In this document: piece by piece, positions 23,727-34,703 of the stretch
How positions within the stretch are numbered: the first letter of the stretch is position 1
Layout: each line of letters opens with the position of its first letter
Source of the DNA: Pseudeuparius sepicola
Lineage: Eukaryota > Arthropoda > Insecta > Coleoptera > Anthribidae
Length of the DNA: 64,000 nucleotides
NCBI GenBank assembly: GCA_963920635.1
Contig: OY987298.1
Span: forward strand, 149,518,257-149,582,256
Direction of reading: 5' to 3'
Translations under genes and position numbers: made by a program
Notes under the pieces: generated by a model
Told to the model about the DNA's origin: nothing
Database searches by the model: none
What the model saw: the letters and a program-made list of their open reading frames with translations, nothing else

Positions 23727-25430
23727 TACAGCGTGTCCCAAATAGTTTGTCCTACCCCCTGGATCTCAGGAACCGTAAGAGATACGAAAAAAACTTGAAT
23801 AAAAAAGTTGTAAGGTTGGCAGTGGACGTAACCTCTCTTTTATTTTCACATATACAGGGCGATTCGTATTTGCGGGACAAAAATAAAATATTTAGATTTT
23901 GACAATTGCATTAATCCTTTGGAATATTTGCATTCTCCGTGAAATTTGCTACAGAACCGTTTTTTTTGTTTTGTATTTTGGATGCAGCGTTGCCAAGATA
24001 TCGAATTTTTCTTGCAATTTAGGGGATCTGAGATCCAGGGGGTAGGACAAACATCAGGGCCGCGCCGTCCACGTGTGCAATGTGTGTGGCGCACACAGGC
24101 GCCAGGTACGACGGGCGCCAAAAGGCGCCAAAGCGCCGAATGGCGACCCAAAGTAATTGGACATTACCTAGGTTTTTGACCTCAAACGTTAAAAACAAGA
24201 ATCCCCTTAAAAACCATAATTTTCAAGATCTCCTAATAATAGTTTAGAAATGTAGTAATCTCTATTTAATAAATTGCACATAGCAAACTTATTTAAAGCA
24301 TGTTAAGAGATATGAAATGAATTATAGAGATCCTATACAGTGAAGGCGGTCGGCAGGCCTTACTATAATCTGCATTTAAACAGGAAAAATTTCGTAGAAA
24401 CAATCCTGCCCGTTTCAAGAGTTGAAAAAAATTCAAATTTTGTAACTATGAAAATTGTCATTGTATGGGCAAATTACCGGTTGGTTGGCAAATTTTTTCA
24501 ACCTTTAACAAGGGTAGACAAAGAAAATTGTTTGCTCACAAAGTCACCCCCAAGTATGGCCTATCTAGCTGCAGTATTGGTCTTGTGAAACGGAACTGGA
24601 AAACTTGAAAAATTCTCATTTCATTGGAAAATTACTCCTCAGAGTTAGTCTTCAGCCGTAAGTGCTCTAAACCCAAAACCATTTGCTGTACCCGCGTTTC
24701 ACTAAACCCGAGAAATAAAATTCCTCTTCAACAATCGCTTCGTCAAAAATCGTAGCTGGCAAAAACGTGGCTAAGTTCACACAAACCGCTTCCGCCAAGT
24801 CATTATCATAACACCGAAAAGGGTATAAACGTCTGGAAAACGACTTTAAAATATCTAAGCGAGTTGAAAAGTGTCTAGACGTCTCGACAACGACTCAAAA
24901 ATGCCAAAGCGACTCGAAAAGCGTCTAAAAATATCGAAAAACGAGGCAAAAACGTTTAATCGACTCAAAAAGCGTCTAAATTACTCAAAAAAGGCTCGAA
25001 AATGTCTAAGCTACTCAAAAAACATCTAAGTCACTCGAGAAGCGTTTCGAAGAGTCTCGAGACGCTTCCTATGAGCGTTATAGAGAGGATGTGAATTCAT
25101 CAATATATTATTATATCAAATTATTGACCGTCAACTTACTGGCCATCTTGATGAATTCACTTCCGTTTCAGAAGTCTCGTAGGAAGCGTCTCGAGACACT
25201 TAGATGCTGTTCGAGACGCCTAGGCGTTTTTCGATGCGTTTAGATGCTTTTCGAGTAGGCGCAAAATTTTAGCCATCCGACAGAGGGCTCTGAGATCCTT
25301 AGCAGCCATAGCCATATTGGGTGCATTCTAGGTTATTTGTGTGCATTTCATGGGCGCCATAGAAAAATTTGCACACAGGCGCCACTAAGAATCGGCGCGG
25401 CCCTGGACAAACTATTTGGGACACGCTGTA
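23727..25430. mobile_element. Palindromic TA element hosting a hAT
   Basis: Ends TA-CAGCGTGTCCCAAATAG and CTATTTGGGACACGCTG-TA. The inner left arm GTCCTACCCCCTGGATCTCA is matched by its complement at 24024-24048. The hAT element 24055-25405 has landed in the right arm, only 23 bp from its end. Removing the hAT leaves an element of about 350 bp. Confidence 0.88.
24055..25405 (-). mobile_element. Non-autonomous hAT element, family H2 copy 2
   Basis: Inverse-orientation copy of 1144-2474 with the same CAGGGCCGCGCC termini. The flanks are GACAAACAT and GACAAACTA. The first seven bases match, which is an 8-bp duplication with one extra base next to the left end. The 82-residue frame at 24340-24588 is identical to the one at 1941-2189. 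Confidence 0.9.
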
Positions 25431-25763
25431 CGTTTTCAAATAACTTCAAAATAGGTCGATATTTTTAAAATTGTAATATTTCTATTTACTATCCCTACTT
25501 ACTATTTCAAAATAAATAATACCTACTACACCAAAATAAAAAAAAACCGAGCCAAAGAACTGAAACTCGACCACGCGGTGTTCTAGTTTCCCGAACGTTG
25601 TTGGTCCAGTCCGGACGCGAAGTGTGTAAACTGTAAACCATCAGTCAGGCAATGGCAATAATTAGAACAGTCGTACGTGGCTTGGGCCGACGCTTATAGC
25701 GAACTTTTAACACTGTAACTCATTCATTCGGGCCATTAATTTATTTCTGTTTCTGTACGGGCG
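25431..25763. other. Unique sequence, no gene recognised
   Basis: Moderately GC-rich from 25560 to 25760 and unique in the window. Nothing diagnostic. Confidence 0.4.
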
Positions 25764-26430
25764 TGCTCTCACTATTGCGCGCTTAGCGCTTATGATTTTC
25801 CGCTTGCGCGGGCGATTCTTGGAGCCTCGCGTCGATATAAATCTCGACAAGTGGGTTCATTTGTACGAAAGCGCAGAAGGGTCACAGCAGAGAAAATTTT
25901 ATAATTTCGTTTTTTTTCGTTCGTTTTTGAATTTGAATTTTATTAAGGTCGACGTAAAACGCCTTTTTCCCTTTTTCCCTTTTTCCCCAAGTATATGCTC
26001 TCACTATTGCGCGCTTAGCGCTTATGATTTTCCGCTTGCGCGGGCGATTCTTGGAGCCTTGCGTCGATATAAATCTCGACAAGTGGGTTCATTTGTACGA
26101 AAGCGCAGAAGGGTCACAGCAGAGAAAATTTTATAATTTCGTTTTTTTTCGTTCGTTTTTGAATTTGAATTTTATTAAGGTCGACGTAAAACGCCTTTTT
26201 CCCTTTTTCCCCAAGTATATGCTCTCACTATTGCGCGCTTAGCGCTTATGATTTTCCGCTTGCGCGGGCGATTCTTGGAGCCTCGCGTCGATATAAATCT
26301 CGACAAGTGGGTTCATTTGTACGAAAGCGCAGAAGGGTCACAGCAGAGAAAATTTTATAATTTCGTTTTTTTTTCGTTCGTTTTTGAATTTGAATTTTAT
26401 TAAGGTCGACGTAAAACGCCTTTTTCCCCA
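25764..26430. repeat. Tandem repeat, 224-232 bp unit, three copies
   Basis: Units start at TGCTCTCACTATTGCGCGC at 25764, 25996 and 26220. The copies are nearly identical, and the length difference comes from the number of CCCTTTTT steps near the unit end. Each unit contains TCGATATAAATCTCGA, a TATA-like box inside a small palindrome, followed about 30 bp later by CATTTGTACG. The layout recalls promoter monomers stacked at the 5' end of some LINEs, but no downstream ORF is joined to it here. Confidence 0.9.
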
Positions 26431-26514
26431 AATATAAGAATAAACATTAAGGAAATACATATAGGTGAACGGTACTTGGAGAGTTAGTATCTCCTAAAAG
26501 AAATATTTGCGTAC

Positions 26515-27085
26515 CCTTTTTTTTTTATTTTATTTTTTTACAATATTATTTAAAATAATGATAATAATAAATAAATATTTAAACTAAAATTGATTATATT
26601 ACTACGGGTTATCGTCAGTGTCATTCGTCGTTAGCGTCAATGAAGTGTCTCGGTCGTCTGTGTGGTAGTCTGCGGTCAACGTCGTAGGTGCATACGTCAG
26701 TGAGTAAATGGTTAGGATGATTTGGGATGATTACGTCATAAATTTTACGTGCGTGCGTCTTTATGTATTGTGTGATCGTCGGGATGTTAAGGTCGTTGTG
26801 AATGGTCCTATTTGAAGTGTACCACTCCGCTCCTACCGCCAGTCGAAGACATTTATTTTGTATAACTTGAATTTTGTTTATATTATATTTTGCGGCGAAA
26901 CACCAAGCGGCGCAGGCGTATAATAACGAAGGTCTAATCACTTGCGTATAAATCAAAAGTTTGCTTTGGACATTGAGGCTAGAATTTCTATTTAAAAGCG
27001 GATATAATTTTGACATTGCTTGTTTTGCCATTTTTGTTCTTGAATTTATGTGCGAAGCCCATGTAAGTCTTTTGTCTAACTTTTC
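26515..27085 (-). pseudogene. Jockey-clade LINE 3' end (reverse transcriptase tail)
   Basis: On the minus strand the frame (27085 down to 26621) encodes DKRLTWASHINSRTKMAKQA, then LLIYTQVIRPSLLYACAAW, then IQNKCLRLAVGAEWYTSN, then IPTI. This is the conserved C-terminal part of Jockey-type reverse transcriptase after the catalytic palm. The 3' untranslated part ends in an A-rich run (minus-strand view of the T-run at 26519-26538), as expected for target-primed reverse transcription. The catalytic YADD region is absent, so it is a 5'-truncated dead copy. The same frame runs on into the 30-bp repeats. Confidence 0.88.
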
Positions 27086-27218
27086 TACGAAATTATGGAT
27101 AATTTCGTACTTTTCTACGAAATCATGTATAATTTCGTACTTTTCTACGAAATTATGGATAAGTTCGTACTTTTCTACGAAATTGTGTATAATTTCGTAC
27201 TTTTCCACGAAATTATAC
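27079..27218. repeat. 30-bp tandem repeat, 4.6 copies, palindromic unit
   Basis: The unit is like TTTTCTACGAAATTATGGAT plus AATTTCGTAC. Within it ACGAAATTAT and ATAATTTCGT are complementary, so each unit can form a hairpin. Because 30 is a multiple of three, the minus-strand frame reads a 10-residue repeat (FVEKYEIIHN) fused in frame to the Jockey tail. The junction lies at the 5' truncation point of the LINE. Confidence 0.9.
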
Positions 27219-27239
27219 AATATGTCCCCGGATAAGATT

Positions 27240-27763
27240 CGGGATAGGCGTAAATGACAAAAAAGAGAGTTGGCTCATGATTTAATGGAAATAACACACG
27301 CTTGGCCCCGCAGACCGATATGGTATAAGAATTAGTAAATTTGGGGATGGTGCGTGCACATATGGCGGATCCGGTTTCACACTGGTGTTAGAAATAAGAC
27401 TAAATCTGAATTCGATTTTCCAAAAACATGATAGACGTTTTATTGAAGAACGTAACTTTTCCCAATAAGCTTACCCGTTCAAGGTTTTACTTTTCAAGAT
27501 ACAAAGCGTAACATTAATTGTATCTTCCTTAAATGTATATTAGACCCTCTGTATCTTCAAAAGTATAGCCTTAAATAGGTAAGTTTATTGGAAAAAGTTA
27601 CTTTATTTCAAGTAGCAAGTAAAAGTTACTTTATTTCAAAAATCAAATTTGACACGAAACCATGACACATACAAAAAATTACCAAGAGGGCATTTTAATT
27701 TACAAGAGGTTGAATACATTTTATTGCTATACAAGGTGGTTCTTTTTTTCCTAAAAACAATTA
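27240..27763. other. Intergenic, no gene recognised
   Basis: AT-rich. ACAAGGTGGTTC at 27731 resembles a decayed TA-element terminus. Nothing else is supported. Confidence 0.4.
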
Positions 27764-28468
27764 TACAGGGTGAGTCGAAGTTAAACCGCCATACTCAAAA
27801 TTTGAGTAGTATTTTTAAAAATAAATTAGTAATAAAAAGAACTTTAACCAAGACAACTTTATTAGCAAAAACAGAGAAAAAGCGCTTCAATGTTTAGTAG
27901 GCTTTGAAAACAATTGTGGGTTACTAATTTCACAAAAATTGTTAATTTAGGACAATACCTACTGTAAATAAAGAAATCCAAATGAATAAATCCCATTTCT
28001 CAGCCTACTACGAAATTTTAATTTTTTCGAATTCACGCGCACACAAAATTGCGTTTTTCATGAAAACGGTTAAGGTTTTCGTATTTTTACAAGAGACATT
28101 TTTTGCTCAAAATCGAATGTAATTTAATATTCCGCTGTCTAAAATGCAGATTTTTCAACGACAAAAAAGTTTAAAACACTTTTGTTCGAAAGTAACGACG
28201 TAGCCAAGGCCCTCTAGCGGCTAGAAGAAAGTTGATAGAAAATTCGTAATCGCCGTCCCAGGAAACATAAAAGTACCAATTTTCAACTCGATAGCATAAA
28301 TGGAACCGAAAATACTATTTTTTTTCTGTTTTTAAAAGAAAACTTTGACGCCCTGTATTTCGAAAACGAAGCGTTTTTGGACAAAATGTTATATGAAGAA
28401 CCCCAATTTATTTTTAAAAATACTACTCAAATTTTGAGTCTGGCGGTTTAACTTCGACTCACCCTGTA
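27764..28468. mobile_element. TA-flanked foldback element (705 bp)
   Basis: Ends TA-CAGGGTGAGTCGAAGTTA and its complement. TIRs of about 60 bp include CTCAAAATTTGAGTAGTATT, and TA is present at both junctions. AT-rich interior without a frame. Confidence 0.88.
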
Positions 28469-28756
28469 TTAAGTACCCACTTCTACGCCATTGGTTCTTC
28501 AAGGTGTTTGATATTAACAGGTTTTATGCTAACCCGTGCCGTTATAACGTGTACCAAATATGACTTAAATATCTCAACTAGTTTGGTAAATATTCAATAA
28601 AGACACCACATGTTTCTTAAAACTTTAACACCCTGTAACTTTTTAATAAGGCCTTAAAATGATATAGTTTATAGAATAAAGTGCGGTTATTTTTTGGTTT
28701 TCTATCACCTGTTGAAGTGTCGCAGAATAAAACTGAATCACCCTGTACATTAAACA
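28469..28756. other. Two orphan CACCCTGTA ends
   Basis: ACACCCTGTA at 28629 and TCACCCTGTA at 28738 look like right termini of TA elements without their partners. The second abuts repeat family C copy 3. Confidence 0.45.
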
Positions 28757-29086
28757 ATAGATATTCATGTTCCACGAATTATTGCAAACGGGCACCGGCA
28801 ACATTGCAATGCCGTTCCTCCTGACAGGTACAGAGGTTGCCACGTTTGGCGTTCTACACAGTTAAAAATCGGATTGAAGTATGTTAATTTTTTTGGATGT
28901 TAATATATTTGTGTCAAAAAGTGACATACATTGTTACTTAAATTAACGCACGAGCAATATGTCGAATCATCTAGATACGTCAATGTGTAAAACTGTAACA
29001 TTTTAACTCGCACAAATGTTAAAAATATTACTGAATATGTACAATGTGTTGATGTAACTATCTTCTGTGTTAAGTTTAACATTTAT

Positions 29087-29444
29087 TATTTAACTTATTT
29101 CGATATGTTTTGAATAACAGAATACGTGCATTTAATACTTTCATGCATGTAGAGTTAACATATTAAATTATTTATTTTGCAACGCAATATAAACTTCAGT
29201 GTCATTTCGACTCATAAAAATGTAAGTCTCTACACAGTATTTGTTAAAATCGAATGATTGGACTGTTGTTTTCGCTTCCCTATTTAACTTATTTCGATAT
29301 GTTTTGAATAACAGAATACGTGCATTTAATACTTTCATGCATGTAGAGTTAACATATTAAGTTATTCATTTTGCAACTTCAGTGTCATTTCGACTCATAA
29401 AAATGTAAGTCTCTACGCAGTAATTGCTAAAATCGAATGATTGG
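29087..29444. repeat. Tandem duplication, 194-bp spacing
   Basis: Copies at 29087-29261 and 29281-29444 share TATTTAACTTATTTCGATAT through AAAATCGAATGATTGG. They are separated by a 19-bp spacer. The second copy has lost about 11 bp in its middle. Confidence 0.92.
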
Positions 29445-30122
29445 GTCCAGAATTGCGTCGCGTGCCAGGTGCCAATTCCTATCGATTAATAGCGTGTGTG
29501 TAAGTGATACTTCAAATTCCTACACATATTATTATATATAAGTACCTACTTCCAGGGTTTTTATATGTACTCTTTAATTATGAATTTGCCGCACCTAACA
29601 AATGCCCTTATTTCTAATTTTTATGCTGTTCTGTCTAGATCTTTAGATTTTATACCTACATTATTTGGATAATTCTTAATTTTAGCTGTTATTAAATTGT
29701 TTTGAATAAATTTAAAAAGTTGCCTTTTGTAGGTATATTGGTATACCTCTATAGTGATCATAGTTATCAGAAGAAATTTGATATTTATTTCGTATAGTAT
29801 ATATGTATCTTCTATTATTATTATTAATCTGCCTAATCCTAATGTGTAACCCTTTTGTTTTGAAATAAAAAAAATCACAAATCAAAATTGTTGTATTCAT
29901 TTTGCAAGTATCACCCATTTACTTCACATAGTTGCTAGTTGCTAAGATGTTATTGCCCGAGATTTATAAAACAAGTTATAGTCATGCAGTGTTGTTCCAG
30001 TCCTTTGCAGTGTAAGAAACAGTAAAAGTATAAAGTTTATTAAAAGGTAAGTATCGAGAAAGGTATTATTACGAGACACTTATTATATATAGACATACCT
30101 ATATAATATATAATATAATATA

Positions 30123-30444
30123 TAGTGTCTCCACATTAAGTACCTACTTACCACCTCTGTAAAATCTTTATTTGTTGACCGATTTTGATAAACTTTTTTT
30201 GTTAGGTATATATTAAAAATGCGCATATTAAACATTTGTTCTAATGTTAAAAAAGAATAGGTAATATCTAGAAATAAAAAAATAATACTTTTTTTCTTAT
30301 ATGATTACAACCCAAGAATAAAGTTACCTATACTCATTGAATGCGCATTTTGAATACCTATACCTATAAAAAAACTTTTATCAAAATCGATCAACATATA
30401 AAAAATTTACACGGGTGGTAAGTCCTTAATGTGGACACACTGTA
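30123..30444. mobile_element. Small TA element nested in 28857-30928
   Basis: The left end GTGTCTCCACATTAAG pairs with CTTAATGTGGACAC before CTG-TA. The arms of about 100 bp contain GATTTTGATAAACTTTTTTT and its partner. Terminal bases resemble the CAGTGTGTCCC elements at 54558 and 61030. Confidence 0.78.
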
Positions 30445-31065
30445 TATAATAATGTAATTATTACGTAATATATTTATTTACTATTAATCTCATGTTAAAA
30501 GTACTATTTATATGTGTATTTTTAACTTTAGATCAAATGTTAAAAACCACTGTCGTTTTTCCTCTATTTAACATATGCCTAGATGTTACTTCAACTCACG
30601 CTTTTGTTAATATAAATAATGAAAAATGTCTCATTAACATTACCTGACTTGTTAATTTGAATATGGAGAGTTTCAATATGACACACTACCATCGTAAATA
30701 CAACAAAACTTTAATGTCAACTTAACTTTTATTTTCACAAATCTGTATGTATAAGGTGACATACAATAATACTTCAAAATGATATAACACTTTCAGTTAA
30801 TCATTTTCTACACAACGCAAAACGTAAAATTTGACAGACACGTACATCAGCCATTTGACATATTTTTGTGTGTGGACCAGATGGAACATCAAAAAAATGT
30901 TAAATTTAACATATTATTTTCAACTGTGTAGACAATAAAACGACAAATAAATAAGGGTTAAAAGACGTTATTTATTTCATTTATTACGCGTACGTTGGTG
31001 CATCTACTGTAAACCGAGTACAATTTCAGAACAATTAAAATATTGTCAAGTACCTACCCCATTAC

Positions 31066-31590
31066 AGAACAAACCGGCGACATTTTCCGGTATTCCGCTG
31101 ATCTCAGGAGTTTGTTTATTCGTTCTCGACGAAAATCCACCGAGGACCTCGCACCAGGACCTGGTGCGAGGCCCGACTCCATAATGCGCGGTGTTTATTC
31201 GCGTCCGCGACCCCGGCACCGGCCGTAAAAAGAGCCGGTGACGGAGCGCCACCCGTGCGCCGGCCATTCCACATTTAGTGCCTAATAATTAATTAAGCGA
31301 ACGGTGAAAAACGCGCCCGTTGGGCCGTAAATAATGCCGGCGGGCCACGGAACGGGCGGTGGGGGGAGGGGGGGCGCTGGGTACCTGCGCGACAACATTT
31401 TCCGCCGTCTTCCCGGTCCCGGTCGCCGGACCGTCTCGTTCTCGGAACGACGGCGGCCAGACGGACGTTGTTATTTCATTCGAAAGGTTCGCCTTTGTTT
31501 ATGCGGCGCGGCCGATTTCTCGGTTGACGGTCTATAAATTATTATGACGTGGATATTATTTGAAAAATTACGGCCGATAGTTAGATAGAC
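31066..31590. other. GC-rich unique island
   Basis: CpG-rich, unique sequence with embedded TAATTAATTAA and ATAAATTATTATG blocks. It contains a 25-bp perfect palindrome at 31147-31171 (CCTCGCACCAGG arms around one A). Frames on both strands look composition-driven. Candidate host regulatory DNA. Confidence 0.4.
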
Positions 31591-34319
31591 TCCAAGCAAC
31601 GCCTCCTGAAGGCCACTTTAGCTGGCAATTTTTATTGCCGGCAATAAAAATTGCTGCAATTTTTATTGCGCGCATGCGCACAATGTCATTCTTGATCAGC
31701 TGTTTGCAATTTTTCTTGCGGCAACAAAAATGCCGCATGCGCCATTTTTATGGCAATTGCAACGCGATTTTAGGGATTTTTTTTGGAAAATGGTGGTGAA
31801 CTTTATATGAACCCGTGTGCCAGCGTGTGTGTTTTGATTTGATCAATAAACTTTTTTCTTTGTTGTTTTAAATGCACACATACTCTGCTCTGCTGTCAGA
31901 ATAAATTTGTCTCGTAAAATTAGATATGTTGGCAACATTTCCTTGTAAGACAAGTTGCACTCATAAATTGCTGGCTGTAAAACAATTTCGTTTTTGCAAT
32001 AAAAATTGCATTCAACAAAGATTGCAGCAATTTAGTGTGATATCACTAACTTTATCGTTTTCTACTCTTCAAGCCCTTTCATTTGATACCCACATTAAGG
32101 GCGTTGACAAAAAATACATAATCCGCCATCTTGGAGCGGCTGTCATTTTGAAAGTATTACTCCAAGCAACGCCTCCTGAAGGCCACTTTACAGCTGGCAA
32201 TTTTTATTGCCGGCAATAAAAATTGCTGCAATTTTTATTGCGCGCATGCGCACAATGTCATTCTTAATCAGCTGTTTGCAATTTTTCTTGGGGCAACAAA
32301 AATGCCGCATGCGCCATTTTTATGGCAATTGCAACGCAATTTTAGGGATTTTTTTTTGGAAAATGGTGGTGAACTTTATATGAACCCGTGTGCCAGCGTG
32401 TGTGTTTTGATTTGATCAATAAACTTTTTTCTTTGTTGTTTTAAATGCACACATACTCTGCTCTGCTGTCAGAATAAATTTGTCTCCTAAAATTAGATAT
32501 GTTGGCAACATTTCCTTGTAAGACAAGTTGCACTCATAAATTGCTGGCTGTAAAACAATTTCGTTTTTGCAATAAAAATTGCATTCAACAAAGATTGCAG
32601 CAATTTAGTGTGATATCACTAACTTTATCGTTTTCTACTCTTCAAGCCCTTTCATTTGATACCCACATTAAGGGCGTTGACAAAAAATACATAATCCGCC
32701 ATCTTGGAGCGGCTGTCATTTTGAAAGTATTACTCCAAGCAACGCCTCCTGAAGGCCACTTTACAGCTGGCAATTTTTATTGCCGGCAATAAAAATTGCT
32801 GCAATTTTTATTGCGCGCATGCGCACAATGTCATTCTTGATCAGCTGTTTGCAATTTTTCTTGCGGCAACAAAAATGCCGCATGCGCCATTTTTATGGCA
32901 ATTGCAACGCGATTTTAGGGATTTTTTTTGGAAAATGGTGGTGAACTTTATATGAACCCGTGTGCCAGCGTGTGTGTTTTGATTTGATCAATAAACTTTT
33001 TTCTTTGTTGTTTTAAATGCACACATACTCTGCTCTGCTGTCAGAATAAATTTGTCTCCTAAAATTAGATATGTTGGCAACATTTCCTTGTAAGACAAGT
33101 TGCACTCATAAATTGCTGGCTGTAAAACAATTTCGTTTTTGCAATAAAAATTGCATTCAACAAAGATTGCAGCAATTTAGTGTGATATCACTAACTTTAT
33201 CGTTTTCTACTCTTCAAGCCCTTTCATTTGATACCCACATTAAGGGCGTTGACAAAAAATACATAATCCGCCATCTTGGAGCGGCTGTCATTTTGAAAGT
33301 ATTACTCCAAGCAACGCCTCCTGAAGGCCACTTTACAGCTGGCAATTTTTATTGCCGGCAATAAAAATTGCTGCAATTTTTATTGCGCGCATGCGCACAA
33401 TGTCATTCTTGATCAGCTGTTTGCAATTTTTCTTGCGGCAACAAAAATGCCGCATGCGCCATTTTTATGGCAATTGCAACGCGATTTTAGGGATTTTTTT
33501 TGGAAAATGGTGGTGAACTTTATATGAACCCGTGTGCCAGCGTGTGTGTTTTGATTTGATCAATAAACTTTTTTCTTTGTTGTTTTAAATGCACACATAC
33601 TCTGCTCTGCTGTCAGAATAAATTTGTCTCCTAAAATTAGATATGTTGGCAACATTTCCTTGTAAGACAAGTTGCACTCATAAATTGCTGGCTGTAAAAC
33701 AATTTCGTTTTTGCAATAAAAATTGCATTCAACAAAGATTGCAGCAATTTAGTGTGATATCACTAACTTTGTCGTTTTCTACTCTTCAAGCCCTTTCATT
33801 TGATACCCACATTAAGGGCGTTGACAAAAAATACATAATCCGCCATCTTGGAGCGGCTGTCATTTTGAAAGTATTACTCCAAGCAACGCCTCCTGAAGGC
33901 CACTTTACAGCTGGCAATTTTTATTGCCGGCAATAAAAATTGCTGCAATTTTTATTGCGCGCATGCGCACAATGTCATTCTTGATCAGCTGTTTGCAATT
34001 TTTCTTGCGGCAACAAAAATGCCGCATGCGCCATTTTTATGGCAATTGCAACGCGATTTTAGGGATTTTTTTTTTGGAAAATGGTGGTGAACTTTATATG
34101 AACCCGTGTGCCAGCGTGTGTGTTTTGATTTGATCAATAAACTTTTTTCTTTGTTGTTTTAAATGCACACATACTCTGCTCTGCTGTCAGAATAAATTTG
34201 TCTCCTAAAATTAGACAAGTAAAGTAAGACAAGTTGCACTCATAAATTGCTGGCTGTAAAACAATTTCGTTTTTGCAATAAAAATTGCATTCAACAAAGA
34301 TTGCAGCAATTTTTATTGC
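31591..34319. repeat. 572-bp tandem array, four full units plus a partial fifth
   Basis: Units begin TCCAAGCAACGCCTCCTGAA at 31591, 32161, 32734, 33306 and 33878 (spacing 570-573 bp). They are nearly identical. Each unit holds a MITE-like part bounded by GCAATAAAAATTGCTGCAAT and its near-complement, followed by about 150 bp of flank (GTGTGATATCACTAACTTT ... TTGAAAGTATTAC). The fifth unit ends at the genuine element terminus at 34319. Four identical 97-residue frames are by-products of the repetition, because they cross the element/flank junction. Confidence 0.95.
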
Positions 34320-34439
34320 TTTAATTTGACATAAATCTTACATAAATACAAAAAATAAAAGCTTGTTTTTAAAAATGTTTTTTTATTTTCAATTTTATTT
34401 TGTGCTTTTTAGTATAGGTATCTACCTATTTGATTCCCA

Positions 34440-34703
34440 TGTCAGGAGGATGGTAAAGAAATTTAGTCCGCCATCTTGGGGCGGCCGCCATATTGGATTT
34501 CGTATGAAGTCATTCACCTTATTGTTTCCTACCAATAGATAATCCGCCATCTTGGAGCGGCGGCCATATTGAATTTAGTGTGATATCACTAACTTTATCG
34601 TTTTCTACTCTTCAAGCCCTTTCATTTGATACCCACATTAAGGGGCTTGACAAAAAATACATAATCCGCCATCTTGGAGCGGCTGTCATTTTGAAAGTAT
34701 TAC
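34440..34703. repeat. Array flank outside the tandem, with duplicated CCGCCATCTTGG modules
   Basis: Positions 34575-34703 carry the flank part of the tandem unit once more (GTGTGATATCACTAACTTT to TTGAAAGTATTAC) without the MITE part. It is preceded by two copies of a module CCGCCATCTTGG...GGCCATATTG (34469-34500, 34542-34575). This looks like the pre-amplification locus or one end of the duplication. Confidence 0.75.

Larger units (their letters stand above)
28857..30928. mobile_element. TA-flanked element of 2.07 kb with empty site
   Basis: Ends CACAGTTAAAAAT and ATTTTCAACTGTG, with TA on both sides (28855-28856, 30929-30930). The homologous position in copy 2 of family C reads GTTCTGGACAATA with no insertion. 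The interior is AT-rich with short frames only. It holds a tandem duplication (29087-29444) and a smaller TA element (30123-30444). Confidence 0.88.
28757..31065 (+). repeat. THAP-linked repeat family C, copy 3 (split by insertion)
   Basis: Positions 28757-28856 and 30931-31065 match consecutive parts of copy 2 (17265-17780). Between them lies the 28857-30928 element. It retains TTGCCACGTTTGGCGTTCT on the left and ACGACAAATAAATAAGGG on the right. The THAP exon part is absent. Confidence 0.8.

Noticed and set aside
1941..24588. Identical 82-codon frame in both H2 hAT copies as a conserved small protein
   Set aside because: The surrounding non-coding sequence is equally similar, and the frame has no hAT features.
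26249..26290. GC-rich palindromes in the 230-bp tandem as CRISPR-like repeats
   Set aside because: Units are over 220 bp with no spacers. The genome is eukaryotic.
31926..33936. Four identical 97-codon frames at 572-bp spacing, as if a repeated gene
   Set aside because: They are copies of the tandem unit, cross the boundary between element and flank, and show no domain. Identity reflects recent duplication rather than selection.
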